From: JAVJUS01 sp040220455
GTDB taxonomy: Bacteria > Pseudomonadota > Alphaproteobacteria > DSM-16000 > Inquilinaceae
Assembly: GCA_040220455.1 (NCBI GenBank)
Contig: JAVJUS010000072.1
Location: 1-46,486 of the forward strand
Length of the DNA stretch: 46,486 bases
Direction: 5' to 3'
Made by a program: the position numbers and the translations under genes. This document shows positions 24,388 to 32,581 of this stretch, in pieces. How positions within the stretch are numbered: position 1 is the first letter of the stretch; the number at the start of each line of letters is the position of its first letter. A model generated the notes under the pieces. It did no database searches. It was not told the origin of the DNA and saw nothing but the letters and a program-made list of their open reading frames with translations.

Positions 24388-25734
24388 TCAGTCCTCGAAG
24401 CGGGCGCCGTCCAGCGCGCAGCGGGCGAAGCGGACCTCGCCGGTCTCGGTGGCGGTGAAATCGGCGCGGGTCAGGTCGCAGTCCTCGAACACGGCGCCGC
24501 GCAGGACCGCGCCGCGGAAGTCGGCGCCGACCAGGCGGCAGCGCTCGAACCGGGCGTGGTCGGCCAGCGCGTCGCGGAAGACGGTGGTCCAGTCCGGCGA
24601 GCGGGAGCCGACGATCGGCATCGTGCCGAGATCGCCGTCGGCGAAGACCGCGCCGGTCAGGATGGCGGCGCCCAGATTGGCGCCCCGCAAACGCCCGCCC
24701 CGGACGCTCGCCTCGGCCAGATTGGCGCCGGTCAGCCGCGCCATGGCGAGATCGCAGTCGTCGAGCCGGGCGCCGCGCAGGACCGATCCGCCGAGATCCG
24801 CCGCGCCGAGGGTCAGCCCGTCCCAGGCGACGGCGGAGAGGTCGACCCCGGAGAGATCGGCCTGCCGGCCGTCGCGCCCGAGGGTGGAGAGCCACTCGGC
24901 ATGGGCGGCCAGGATCGTCGCCAGCGGCCGGTCGAGCTCCATGATCCGGCGCGGGACCCGGGCGCCCGCCGCCGCGCAGGCGGCGAGCACCAGCGGGTCG
25001 ACCACCGCCGCCGTCAGGTCGGCGCCGTCGAGGATCGTCGCCGACAGCCGCGCGCCGCTGAGCACCGCGCCGTGCAGGATGGCGCCGGTCAGATCGGCGC
25101 CCTCCAGGTCGGCATCCTGCAGACAGACGCCGCGCAGGACGGCGCGGGAGAGATGCGCGCCGGCGAGGCGCGTGCCGCGCAGGCTGGCGCCGGTGAAGTC
25201 GGTCGCGGCCATCTGGCGGCCGGCGAAGCGGGCGTCGGTCAGGTCGCTGCCGCGCAGGCTCACCTCCGTCGCCGTGCCGTCGGCCTCCGGGTTGAGGCGG
25301 TCCAGCGCGCCGCCGCGCCGCCGGGCGAACAGCATGCCCGGCCGGGCGTCGCAGCTCTTCAGGATCGCGTCGTCGAGGCGGGCGCCGCACAGGACGGTGC
25401 CGCGCAGGTCGCTGCCGGTCAGGTCGGCGCGGCCCAGGCTGGCCCGCGTCAGATCGGCACCGAACAGGTCGGCGCGCACCAGCCGCGTGTCGTCGAGCCG
25501 CGCCCCGGCCAGGCGCGCGCCGCGCAGGGTGGCGTCGGCCAGATCGCGGCCCGTGAAGTCGAGGCCGGAGAGGTCGGTGCGCGTCAGGTCGAGCCGCCGG
25601 CCGCCCTCCAGCCCCGCGATGTAGCGGCCGTGGCTCTCGATCGCCCGGTCGAGCTCGCGCTGGGTCAGGCGGCGGCGCGTGCCGGGAGCCTCGGCGTCGG
25701 GATCGGCCGGCGCGGCGGTGGCGTCGACGGTCAT
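24388..25734 (-). CDS. Pentapeptide-repeat protein
   Basis: A 448-aa protein made mostly of A(D/N)LXX-type pentapeptide repeats that fold as a right-handed quadrilateral beta-helix. Examples are 'LDLTRTDLSGLDFTG', 'ADLFGADLTRASLGRADLTG', 'ADLEGADLTGAILHG' and 'ANLAEASVRGGRLRGANLG'. Two non-repeat inserts break the helix at about 170-195 and 310-345; the first includes 'CDARPGMLFARRRGGALDRLNP' and the second an Arg-Ile-Met segment around 'RRIMELDRPLATILAAHAEW'. The Met at 25734 is the first start after an unstructured upstream stretch. No signal peptide or membrane helix is seen. Pentapeptide proteins such as MfpA and Qnr mimic DNA and bind gyrase, but most have unknown roles, and the length and inserts here do not match Qnr. 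Confidence 0.88.
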   Translation of the reverse strand: MTVDATAAPADPDAEAPGTRRRLTQRELDRAIESHGRYIAGLEGGRRLDLTRTDLSGLDFTGRDLADATLRGARLAGARLDDTRLVRADLFGADLTRASLGRADLTGSDLRGTVLCGARLDDAILKSCDARPGMLFARRRGGALDRLNPEADGTATEVSLRGSDLTDARFAGRQMAATDFTGASLRGTRLAGAHLSRAVLRGVCLQDADLEGADLTGAILHGAVLSGARLSATILDGADLTAAVVDPLVLAACAAAGARVPRRIMELDRPLATILAAHAEWLSTLGRDGRQADLSGVDLSAVAWDGLTLGAADLGGSVLRGARLDDCDLAMARLTGANLAEASVRGGRLRGANLGAAILTGAVFADGDLGTMPIVGSRSPDWTTVFRDALADHARFERCRLVGADFRGAVLRGAVFEDCDLTRADFTATETGEVRFARCALDGARFED

Positions 25735-25972
25735 GGGGCGGCGGGCTCGCTGGCGACGGGCCGGGGGATGGGGCGGAAAGACGAGGGCCGGGAGGGCATG
25801 AGCCGGATCCGTCGCAGGGAGGCCGGTCCGACTCGGTACGCCGTCCCGGGAGCGGGAAGTTTCGACGACGAACCCTTGCCGGTTGGTTACTTCGGCCTTG
25901 CCGTCCGGCGGTCGGCGCTCACCTCCCTGGTATGAATGCCGACGGCTCCGCTTCGTTCCGAGACCCCGCGCC

Positions 25973-26608
25973 ATGCCTGACAGTCAAGCGCCGCCCGCCT
26001 TCTACGACGATCTCGATGCCGCGCTGGACGAGGCCTGGCGCCGCCTCGCGCGCGGCGCCGCCGACCGGCGCAGCCCGTTCCACACGCCGATGATCGCCAC
26101 GGTCGGGCCCGACGGCGCGCCGGAGGTCCGCACCGTCGTCCTGCGCGGTGCCGATCCGGCGGCGGGGGTCTTGCGCTGCCATACCGACGCGCGCTCGGCC
26201 AAGGTCGCGGCGATCGGGGCGGAGCCGCGGGTCCAGCTCGCCTTCTACGATCCGCGCGCCAAGATCCAGATCCGCGCCGCCGGTCTGGCGGCGGTCCACC
26301 GCACCGACGCCCCGGCGGTCGAGGCATGGCGGGCGACCGGGCTGCATTCCCGGCGCTGCTACCTGGCCGAGCCGGCGCCGGGGACGCCGATCGAGGGGCC
26401 GGGCTCGGGCCTGCCCGACCACCTCGCCACCGCCGCACCGGAGGAGGCGGAGAGCGAGGCCGGCCGCGCCAACTTCGCGGTCCTCACGATCCGGGTCATG
26501 GCGCTCGACTGGTTCTATCTCGCCGCCCGCGGCCATCGCCGCGCCCGCTTCGAGCGCGCGGCCGAGGGGGCCGGCATCGGCTGGCACGGGCAGTGGCTGG
26601 TGCCGTGA
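25973..26608 (+). CDS. Pyridoxamine 5'-phosphate oxidase-like FMN-binding protein
   Basis: A 211-aa split-barrel flavoprotein of the PNPOx-like group (similar to Alr4036-type proteins), distinct from the true pdxH at 42287. The FMN-binding core is seen in 'IATVGPDGAPEVRTVVLRGAD' (about 41-60), 'CHTDARSAKVAAI', 'PRVQLAFYDPRAKIQIRAAG', and the C-terminal dimer segment 'WFYLAARGHRRARFE'. The start at 25973 has only a poor upstream site (AGACCCCGCGCC), but it begins the conserved region. A frame open further upstream is not protein-like. The substrate is unknown. It is divergent from the pentapeptide gene across a 238-bp gap and convergent with the mutarotase gene. Confidence 0.85.
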   Translation: MPDSQAPPAFYDDLDAALDEAWRRLARGAADRRSPFHTPMIATVGPDGAPEVRTVVLRGADPAAGVLRCHTDARSAKVAAIGAEPRVQLAFYDPRAKIQIRAAGLAAVHRTDAPAVEAWRATGLHSRRCYLAEPAPGTPIEGPGSGLPDHLATAAPEEAESEAGRANFAVLTIRVMALDWFYLAARGHRRARFERAAEGAGIGWHGQWLVP

Positions 26609-26626
26609 GGGCGGGCCGGTTCCGCA

Positions 26627-27562
26627 TCACACGGTGCCGAACCGCACACTCCCCCGGAACGTCTCGCCCGGCGGCAGGAGGCGGAAGCCGGTGCCGGCCT
26701 CGCCGCGGGTGGCGCGGTTGATCGCGTCGTTGAGGTGGCTGACCGGCTCGGCGCAGAAATAGTCCTCGCCCGGCGGCACGAAGACGACCATGTGGCCGAA
26801 GACCGGGTCGGCGTCGATGACGAGATCGGTGCGCGGGATCGCCGGGGCCGCGTGCCCGGCCTCCGGGCCGTGCAGGGTCAGCCGGGCGACGCCGTCCCAG
26901 CCTTCGAAGCAGTTGTCCAGGTCGTGCTCGGCCAGGTCCCAGCCGACCGACGCGTCGGCCGGGCGGCGCTCGACCGGCAGCTTGTCCGGGCCGTTGATCC
27001 AGATCGCGCCGAGCCGGGCCGTCAGCCGGGCGCCGGGCAGCTTCGGAAAGTAGGGGTGCAGGCCGAGCCCGGCGGGCATCGGCGCGTCGTCCCGGTTGGT
27101 CAGGCCGAGCCGCACGGCGAGCCCCCGGTCGGAAAGGGCGAGGTCCTGGGTCGCGCGATAGCGCCAGGGCCATTCCGGCCGGCCGTCGGCGGCCGGGACG
27201 TGCTCGTAGGTCAGCGTCGCGGCGTGTTCCGCGCGCGCCGACACCTCCCAGGCGGTGGTCCAGCCGTCGCCGTGGATGGCGTGCGGCTCGGGCGGGAAGT
27301 TCCGGGCCAGACGGACCTCCCGGCCGCCGGAGGTGAAGCGGGCGTCGGCGATGCGGTTGGAGAACGGCACCAGCGGAAAGCAGGCCATCTCGAGCGGGCC
27401 CGTCGCGTCCGCAGGGGCCGGGCGCATCAGAGGGATGGCCGCGCCGTCCGCGCCGCGCCGATCGAACCGCCGGATCACGCCTCCGTGGGCCGGATCGAGC
27501 AGAAGGCTATATCCTTCGGTTTCTAAGAGAATGGGCGATCCGGCCCGGTCCCTAGTCGCCAT
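26627..27562 (-). CDS. Aldose 1-epimerase (mutarotase)
   Basis: A 311-aa member of the aldose 1-epimerase/galactose mutarotase superfamily, which interconverts alpha and beta anomers of free sugars in the cytoplasm. The beta-sandwich is seen in 'CFPLVPFSNRIADARF', 'HAIHGDGWTTAWEV' (catalytic His region), 'GLGLHPYFPKLPGARLTA' (the conserved HPYF) and the closing 'FVPPGEDYFCAEPVSHLNDAIN', whose Glu in CAEP is the usual catalytic acid/base. The ATG at 27562 fits the family start. It is divergent from xylB-xylA, so in this context it likely anomerises D-xylose before isomerisation and shares the control region. It ends 18 bp from the convergent flavoprotein gene. Confidence 0.92.
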   Translation of the reverse strand: MATRDRAGSPILLETEGYSLLLDPAHGGVIRRFDRRGADGAAIPLMRPAPADATGPLEMACFPLVPFSNRIADARFTSGGREVRLARNFPPEPHAIHGDGWTTAWEVSARAEHAATLTYEHVPAADGRPEWPWRYRATQDLALSDRGLAVRLGLTNRDDAPMPAGLGLHPYFPKLPGARLTARLGAIWINGPDKLPVERRPADASVGWDLAEHDLDNCFEGWDGVARLTLHGPEAGHAAPAIPRTDLVIDADPVFGHMVVFVPPGEDYFCAEPVSHLNDAINRATRGEAGTGFRLLPPGETFRGSVRFGTV

Positions 27563-27740
27563 GATGATTGCCGTTGCCGTGTTGTGGGTTTAGCCTCACG
27601 TCAAATCAGCGGTCACGCCGATCCGATCCCCGCCGCAGCCGAGCCGGTCGCGGAGCCGCTTCACGACCGGCATCGACAGACATGCAGGTGGGTCGGCCCC
27701 CGATGATGCACGCCTCGGACGACAGCGCGTCCTCTGTCAT

Positions 27741-27792
27741 GGTTCGCGGATGGGTCACGGTTCGCGGATGAATCGTTAGGGTTCGAAACGAT
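27741..27792. promoter_or_regulatory. Candidate operator of the divergent xylose genes
   Basis: In the 270-bp gap between the mutarotase gene and xylB, GGTTCGCGGATG occurs twice with an 18-bp period (27741 and 27759). It is followed by an inverted repeat ATCGTT-N9-AACGAT (27772-27792), about 41 bp before the xylB ATG. This position suits repressor binding over a promoter. A LacI- or ROK-type xylose regulator is plausible, but no such gene is in the window. Confidence 0.45.
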
Positions 27793-27832
27793 AGCGCGTT
27801 TCCACCCGTTCGACAGAGGGAGTCACCCCAAG

Positions 27833-29302
27833 ATGTTCCTCGGCCTGGATATCGGCACGTCCGGCGTCAAGGCGGTCCTCATCGACGAGCGGCAGCGTCT
27901 CGTCGACCAGGCGAGCGCGCCGCTGGAGGTTTCCCGGCCGCACCCGCTGTGGTCGGAGCAGGACCCTGAAGACTGGTGGCGCGCGGTCGAAACGGCAATG
28001 GCCGAGTTGCGCGGACGCCAGGCCGACGCGCTGGGCGCCGTCGCCGGCATCGGGCTGAGTGGTCAGATGCACGGCGCGACGCTGCTCGATTCCGCCGACC
28101 GCGTGCTGCGCCCGGCCATTCTCTGGAACGACGGCCGCTCGGGCCCGCAATGCGGCGAGCTGGAGCGGCGCGAGCCGCGGTCGCGCAAGATCACCGGCAA
28201 CCTGGCGATGCCCGGCTTCACCGCGCCAAAGCTGATCTGGGTGGCGGAGAGCGAGCCGGAGGTCTTCTCGAAGATCGCCAAGGTGCTGCTGCCCAAGGAC
28301 TACGTGCGCCTGCGCATGACCGGCGAGCATGCCTCGGACATGTCCGACAGCGCCGGAACGCTGTGGCTCGACGTGGCGGGCCGCGCATGGTCGCCGGAGA
28401 TGCTGGCGGCCACCGGGCTGAGCGAGGCGCAGATGCCGGCCCTCTTCGAGGGCTCGCAGCCGACCGGCACGCTGCTGAAGGACGTCGCGCGCGCCTGGGG
28501 CGTGCCGGAGACGGCGGTCGTCGCCGGCGGGGCCGGCGACAACGCGGCCGGCGCGGCGGGCGTCGGCGTCGTCTCGCCCGGCGCGGCGTTCCTGTCGCTG
28601 GGCACGTCCGGCGTCTTCTTCGTCGCCAACGAGGGTTTCCGGCCCAATCCGGAGGAGGCGGTTCACGCTTTCTGCCACTGTCTGCCGGGCACCTGGCACC
28701 AGATGTCGGTGATCCTGAGCGCGGCGAGCTGCCTGACCTGGGTGACCAAGGTCACCGCCGGCGCCAACGAGGCCGCCCTGATGGCCGAGGCGGGCCAGGC
28801 GGATCGGGAGACGGGCGAGCTGATCTTCCTGCCCTATCTCTCGGGCGAGCGCACACCGCACAACGACCCGAAGGCCATGGGCGTCTTCTTCGGCCTGACC
28901 CATGACACCAACCGCGCAGACGTGGTCCGCGCGGTGCTGGAGGGCGTGGGCTTCGCACTCGCCGACGGCCAGGACGCGCTGGCCGCGGCCGGGACGGAGA
29001 TCGCCGACGTCTCCGTCATCGGCGGCGGCGCGCGCTCGCCTTTCTGGGGCCGCATCCTCGCCAATGTCCTGGGCCGACCGCTGCTCTACCACTCGGGCGG
29101 CGATGTGGGCCCGGCCTTCGGCGCCGCCCGGCTGGGCCGGCTGGCGGCGACCGGGGAGGACCCGGCGGCCGTGTGTACGCGCCCGCCGGTCGACTTCACG
29201 GTCCAGCCCGACGCCGCGAAGGCCGAGCGATACCGCGCCAAGCACCAGCGCTACCGCGAGCTCTACCGCACCCTGGCGCCGATGTTCGCCGCCCGCGATT
29301 GA
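27833..29302 (+). CDS. xylB: Xylulokinase
   Basis: A 489-aa FGGY-family sugar kinase that phosphorylates D-xylulose with ATP to xylulose 5-phosphate for the pentose phosphate pathway. The N-terminal phosphate loop 'FLGLDIGTSGVKAVLID' (residues 2-18), 'GIGLSGQMHGATLLD' (the xylulokinase MHG), the catalytic Asp D236 in 'GGAGDNAAGAAG', 'SLGTSGVFF', 'PYLSGERTPHNDP' and 'GGGARSPFWGRILANVLG' are all present. The length matches the family. The ATG has a GAGGGAG-type site about 12 nt upstream, and a candidate operator lies about 41 bp before it. xylA follows on the same strand after 182 bp, so the two are probably one transcriptional unit. Confidence 0.96.
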   Translation: MFLGLDIGTSGVKAVLIDERQRLVDQASAPLEVSRPHPLWSEQDPEDWWRAVETAMAELRGRQADALGAVAGIGLSGQMHGATLLDSADRVLRPAILWNDGRSGPQCGELERREPRSRKITGNLAMPGFTAPKLIWVAESEPEVFSKIAKVLLPKDYVRLRMTGEHASDMSDSAGTLWLDVAGRAWSPEMLAATGLSEAQMPALFEGSQPTGTLLKDVARAWGVPETAVVAGGAGDNAAGAAGVGVVSPGAAFLSLGTSGVFFVANEGFRPNPEEAVHAFCHCLPGTWHQMSVILSAASCLTWVTKVTAGANEAALMAEAGQADRETGELIFLPYLSGERTPHNDPKAMGVFFGLTHDTNRADVVRAVLEGVGFALADGQDALAAAGTEIADVSVIGGGARSPFWGRILANVLGRPLLYHSGGDVGPAFGAARLGRLAATGEDPAAVCTRPPVDFTVQPDAAKAERYRAKHQRYRELYRTLAPMFAARD

Positions 29303-29484
29303 GCCGGGCGGGTCCGCCGTTCCGACAAGAGCGCGCGCCCGTCAGGACGCTTGCGGGGCCCGTCCCGGCGCGGCACGCTGCCCGGGATAGACCCGGCGCG
29401 CGGCGCAGGCCGCCGGCGCGCCCAACGACCGTGCCGCGCGGGGAATACCGCGCGCCATTCGCGAGCCCGAGGGGAGGGGCGCCG

Positions 29485-30798
29485 ATGACCGCCGAGTACT
29501 TCACCGGCATCGACAAGATCCGCTACGAGGGGCCGGACAGCGACAACCCGCTGGCCTTCCGCTGGTACGACCCGGACCGCCAGGTGATGGGCCGGCGCAT
29601 GGCCGACCACCTGCGCGTCGCCGTGTGCTACTGGCACAGCTTCTGCTGGCCGGGCAGCGACGTCTTCGGCGGCGGCACCTTCGACCGGCCATGGCAGGCC
29701 GGGGACACGGTGGCCAATGCGGAGAAGAAGCTCGACGTGGCGTTCGAGTTCTTCGCCAAGCTCGGCACACCGTTCTTCTGCTTCCACGACGTCGACATGG
29801 TGCCGCTCGGCGACAGCCTGGCGGAGGGCCACCGCAACCTCGACCACATGGTCCCGAAGATCCGGGACAAGATGGACGAGACCGGGGTCGGCCTGCTGTG
29901 GGGCACGGCCAACCTGTTCGGCCATCCGCGCTACATGGCCGGCGCGGCGACGAACCCGGACCCGGAGGTCTTCGCCTACGCCGCCGGCCAGGTGCGCAAG
30001 ATCCTGGAGGCGACCCACGCCCTGGGTGGCGCCAACTACGTTTTGTGGGGCGGTAGAGAGGGTTACGAGACTCTTCTAAACACCGACATGAAGCGCGAGG
30101 TCGACCAGCTCGGCCGGTTCATGGCGATGGTGGTCGAGCACAAGCACCGCATCGGCTTCGACGGTACGATCCTGATCGAGCCCAAGCCGTGCGAGCCGAC
30201 CAAGCACCAGTACGACCGCGACGCGGCGACGGTGCACGCCTTCCTTCAGCGCTACGGCCTGGACAAGGAGATCAAGCTCAACGTCGAGGTCAACCACGCC
30301 ACCCTGGCCGGCCACGCCTTCGAGCACGAGGTCGCCTACACCGTGGCCAACGACCTGCTGGGCAGCTTCGACATCAATCGCGGCGACCCGCAGAACGGCT
30401 GGGACACCGACCAGTTCCCCAACGATCCGACCGAGGCGGCGCTGGCGCTCAGGCGCATCCTGGCGGCCGGCGGCCTGACCACCGGCGGCTTCAACTTCGA
30501 CGCCAAGCTGCGCCGCCAGTCGATCGACCCGGCCGACCTGTTCCACGCCCATATCGGCGGCATGGACACGCTGGCCCGCGGCCTGCTGGCGGCCGAGGCG
30601 ATGATCGCCGACGCCACGCTCGACCGCTTCGTCGCCGATCGCTACGCCGGCTGGGACGGCACGCTCGGCCGCCAGATCCTGGGCGGCGAGCTGACGCTGG
30701 AGGCGCTGGCCGAGCGCGCGCTGGGCGAGGATTTCCGCCCCCGCCCGGTCTCCGGCCGGCAGGAGTACCTGGAGAATGTGGTCAACCGCTTCACCTGA
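29485..30798 (+). CDS. xylA: Xylose isomerase
   Basis: A 437-aa metal-dependent isomerase converting D-xylose to D-xylulose in the cytoplasm. The residues fall at the same numbers as in E. coli XylA: H101 and D104 in 'FHDVDMVPLG', E232 in 'LIEPKPCEP', E268 in 'NVEVNHATLAGH', then 'GSFDINRGDPQNGWDTDQFP' with the remaining metal-binding Asp residues. This is the long class II form. GAGGGGAGGGG before the ATG at 29485 is a strong ribosome-binding site. One oddity: codons 186-198 ('VLWGGREGYETLL') use GTT, TTG, GGT, AGA, GGT, ACT, CTT and CTA, unlike the G/C-ending codons of the rest of the gene. It is downstream of xylB. Confidence 0.97.
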   Translation: MTAEYFTGIDKIRYEGPDSDNPLAFRWYDPDRQVMGRRMADHLRVAVCYWHSFCWPGSDVFGGGTFDRPWQAGDTVANAEKKLDVAFEFFAKLGTPFFCFHDVDMVPLGDSLAEGHRNLDHMVPKIRDKMDETGVGLLWGTANLFGHPRYMAGAATNPDPEVFAYAAGQVRKILEATHALGGANYVLWGGREGYETLLNTDMKREVDQLGRFMAMVVEHKHRIGFDGTILIEPKPCEPTKHQYDRDAATVHAFLQRYGLDKEIKLNVEVNHATLAGHAFEHEVAYTVANDLLGSFDINRGDPQNGWDTDQFPNDPTEAALALRRILAAGGLTTGGFNFDAKLRRQSIDPADLFHAHIGGMDTLARGLLAAEAMIADATLDRFVADRYAGWDGTLGRQILGGELTLEALAERALGEDFRPRPVSGRQEYLENVVNRFT

Positions 30799-31018
30799 AC
30801 GGGGCTGTACCAGCGCGCCCGGAGTTTCCCTCTCCCATGGGGAGAGGGAGGGGCCCTCGGCCGTCAGGCCGTGGGAGGGTGAGGGGGTGCGGGCGGCGGG
30901 ACACCGTCCATCCGTCCGCAACCCCTCACCCTTTCCCTCTCCCTCGGGGAGAGGGGACGCGAGACCGGACGGTCCTGCGCGACGACGAGGCGACCGCGCC
31001 GTTGCGCACCGCTACGCG
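30799..31018. repeat. Intergenic gap with inverted copy B of the dispersed palindromic repeat
   Basis: The element at 30828-30956 (129 bp) is the reverse complement of the one at 14020-14149, with high similarity by eye. It carries the same end hairpins (CCCTCTCCC-ATG-GGAGAGGG and CCCTCTCCC-TCG-GGGAGAGGG) and the inner pair around GTGAGGGGGTGCGG and CCGCAACCCCTCACC. It follows xylA and may end its transcript. The remainder of the gap shows no gene. Confidence 0.7.
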
Positions 31019-32581
31019 GTGGGCAACCTACAGGGCGCGAGAGGGAACGCAGGGCCGGACGGTCCCGCCCGACCACGATCCGCCCGGCCTTGGCCGCCGA
31101 CGGTGGCGGCCGTTCTGGCGGCCTCGTTTCTGGCGGCGCCGGCCGCCGCGGCCGGCGAGCCGGCGCCGGTGCCGGGCGACGAGCGCGCGGTGACGCGGCA
31201 TCTCGCCCACGGCGACATCGCGGCCGGCGATCCGGACATGGAGGCCGTACTCGCCCATGGCCGCATGCTGTTCGAGGCGCGCTTCACGGTCGAGGACGGC
31301 GCGGGCCGGCCGGCGGCGACGGCGGCGGAGATCCCGACCCGCCGGCGCACCGGCGACCAGCCGCTCTACCTGCGTACCTCCGGGCCCGACGCGACGGCCT
31401 GCGCCGGCTGCCACAACCAGCCGGATACGGGCGGCGCGGGCGATTTCGTCGCCAATGCCTTCGTCGCGCCGCAGGACATCGAGTGGGACTTCGAGTCCGT
31501 CACCCCGGACCTGTCGATGGAGCGGGGCACGACGCACATGTTCGGCAGCGGCCTGCTGGAGCTGGTGGCGCGGGAGATGACCGCCGATCTCCACGCCCTG
31601 CGCGCCGAGGCGCTGGCGGAGGCCCGCGCCACCGGCGCGCCGGCGAGCCGGGATCTTGTCACCAAGGGCGTGGATTTCGGCACGATCACCGCGACGCCGG
31701 ACGGCTATGTCGATGTCGGAGCGGTGGAGGGCGTCCATCCGGACCTGATCGTCAAGCCGTTCGGGCAGAAGGCGTCCTCGATCTCGCTCAGGCGCTTCAC
31801 GGTCACAGCCTACAACAGCCATCACGGCATGCAGCCGGTCGAGCGCTTCGGCGCGCGCTGGACCGGGACCGACGACTTCGACGAGGACGGCCGGACGGCC
31901 GAGCTGACCGAAGGCGACATCACCGCGGCGGTGCTGTGGCAGGCGAGCCTGCCGCCGCCCGGTCGCACCGCGCCCGACCATCCGGTCCTGCGCGAGGCGG
32001 CGCGGCGCGGCGAGGCGGTCTTCGCGGAGATCGGCTGCGCGTCCTGCCACCGGCCGACGCTGCCGCTCGACAGCCTCGTCTTCACCGAGCCCGGGTCGTT
32101 CAACCCGGCCGGCACCCTGCGCGCGGGCGAAGCGGCACCGGTCTCCCTCGACCTCGCCGGGCGGTTCGAGGGCCTGCTCGAGCGCGACGCCGAGGGGCGC
32201 TGGCTGGTGCCGGCCTTCACCGACCTCAAGCGCCACGTCATCGCCGACGCCGAGGATGCGTTCTTCGCCAACGAGCTGATCACCCAGGACTTCGTGCCGC
32301 GCGACCGGTTCCGTACCGCGCCGCTTTGGGGCGTGGGCTCGACCGCGCCCTACGGCCATCGCGGCGACCTGACGACGCTGGCCGGGTCGATCGGCCATCA
32401 CGCCGGCGACGCCCGGCCGGCGCGCGAGGCCTTCGAGGCGCTGTCCGACGCCGACCGGGGCGCGCTGATCGAGTTCCTGGAGACCCTGACCATCGACCCG
32501 GCCGCCGGCGCCGGCTCGGGCGGGCCGGCCGCCGCTCCCGTCGAGGTGACGCCGCGCCGCCAGGCGGCGGCCCGGCCGTGA
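31019..32581 (+). CDS. Secreted di-haem cytochrome-type oxidoreductase (DUF1111, DHOR family)
   Basis: About 520 aa if the GTG at 31019 is the start. A hydrophobic Ala/Leu segment ending 'AAPAAAAGEPAP' acts as signal peptide, so the protein is periplasmic or exported. Two c-type haem sites are seen: CAGCH (C128, C131, H132) and CASCH (C340, C343, H344). Typical DUF1111 blocks are 'FGSGLLELVAREM', 'LIVKPFGQKASSISLRRFTVTAYNSHHGMQ' (span about 240-270) and 'FRTAPLWGVGSTAPYGHRGD'. The start is uncertain: the frame is open back into the upstream repeat, no ATG fits, and a GTG at 31103 would leave a very short signal. The stop overlaps the next start (GTGA), implying coupling. The electron partner and substrate are unknown. 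Confidence 0.85.
   Translation: MGNLQGARGNAGPDGPARPRSARPWPPTVAAVLAASFLAAPAAAAGEPAPVPGDERAVTRHLAHGDIAAGDPDMEAVLAHGRMLFEARFTVEDGAGRPAATAAEIPTRRRTGDQPLYLRTSGPDATACAGCHNQPDTGGAGDFVANAFVAPQDIEWDFESVTPDLSMERGTTHMFGSGLLELVAREMTADLHALRAEALAEARATGAPASRDLVTKGVDFGTITATPDGYVDVGAVEGVHPDLIVKPFGQKASSISLRRFTVTAYNSHHGMQPVERFGARWTGTDDFDEDGRTAELTEGDITAAVLWQASLPPPGRTAPDHPVLREAARRGEAVFAEIGCASCHRPTLPLDSLVFTEPGSFNPAGTLRAGEAAPVSLDLAGRFEGLLERDAEGRWLVPAFTDLKRHVIADAEDAFFANELITQDFVPRDRFRTAPLWGVGSTAPYGHRGDLTTLAGSIGHHAGDARPAREAFEALSDADRGALIEFLETLTIDPAAGAGSGGPAAAPVEVTPRRQAAARP

Noticed and set aside
30776..31018. N-terminal extension of the di-haem protein back into xylA
   Set aside because: It would translate the dispersed palindromic repeat and overlap the end of xylA; the signal peptide begins well after this.
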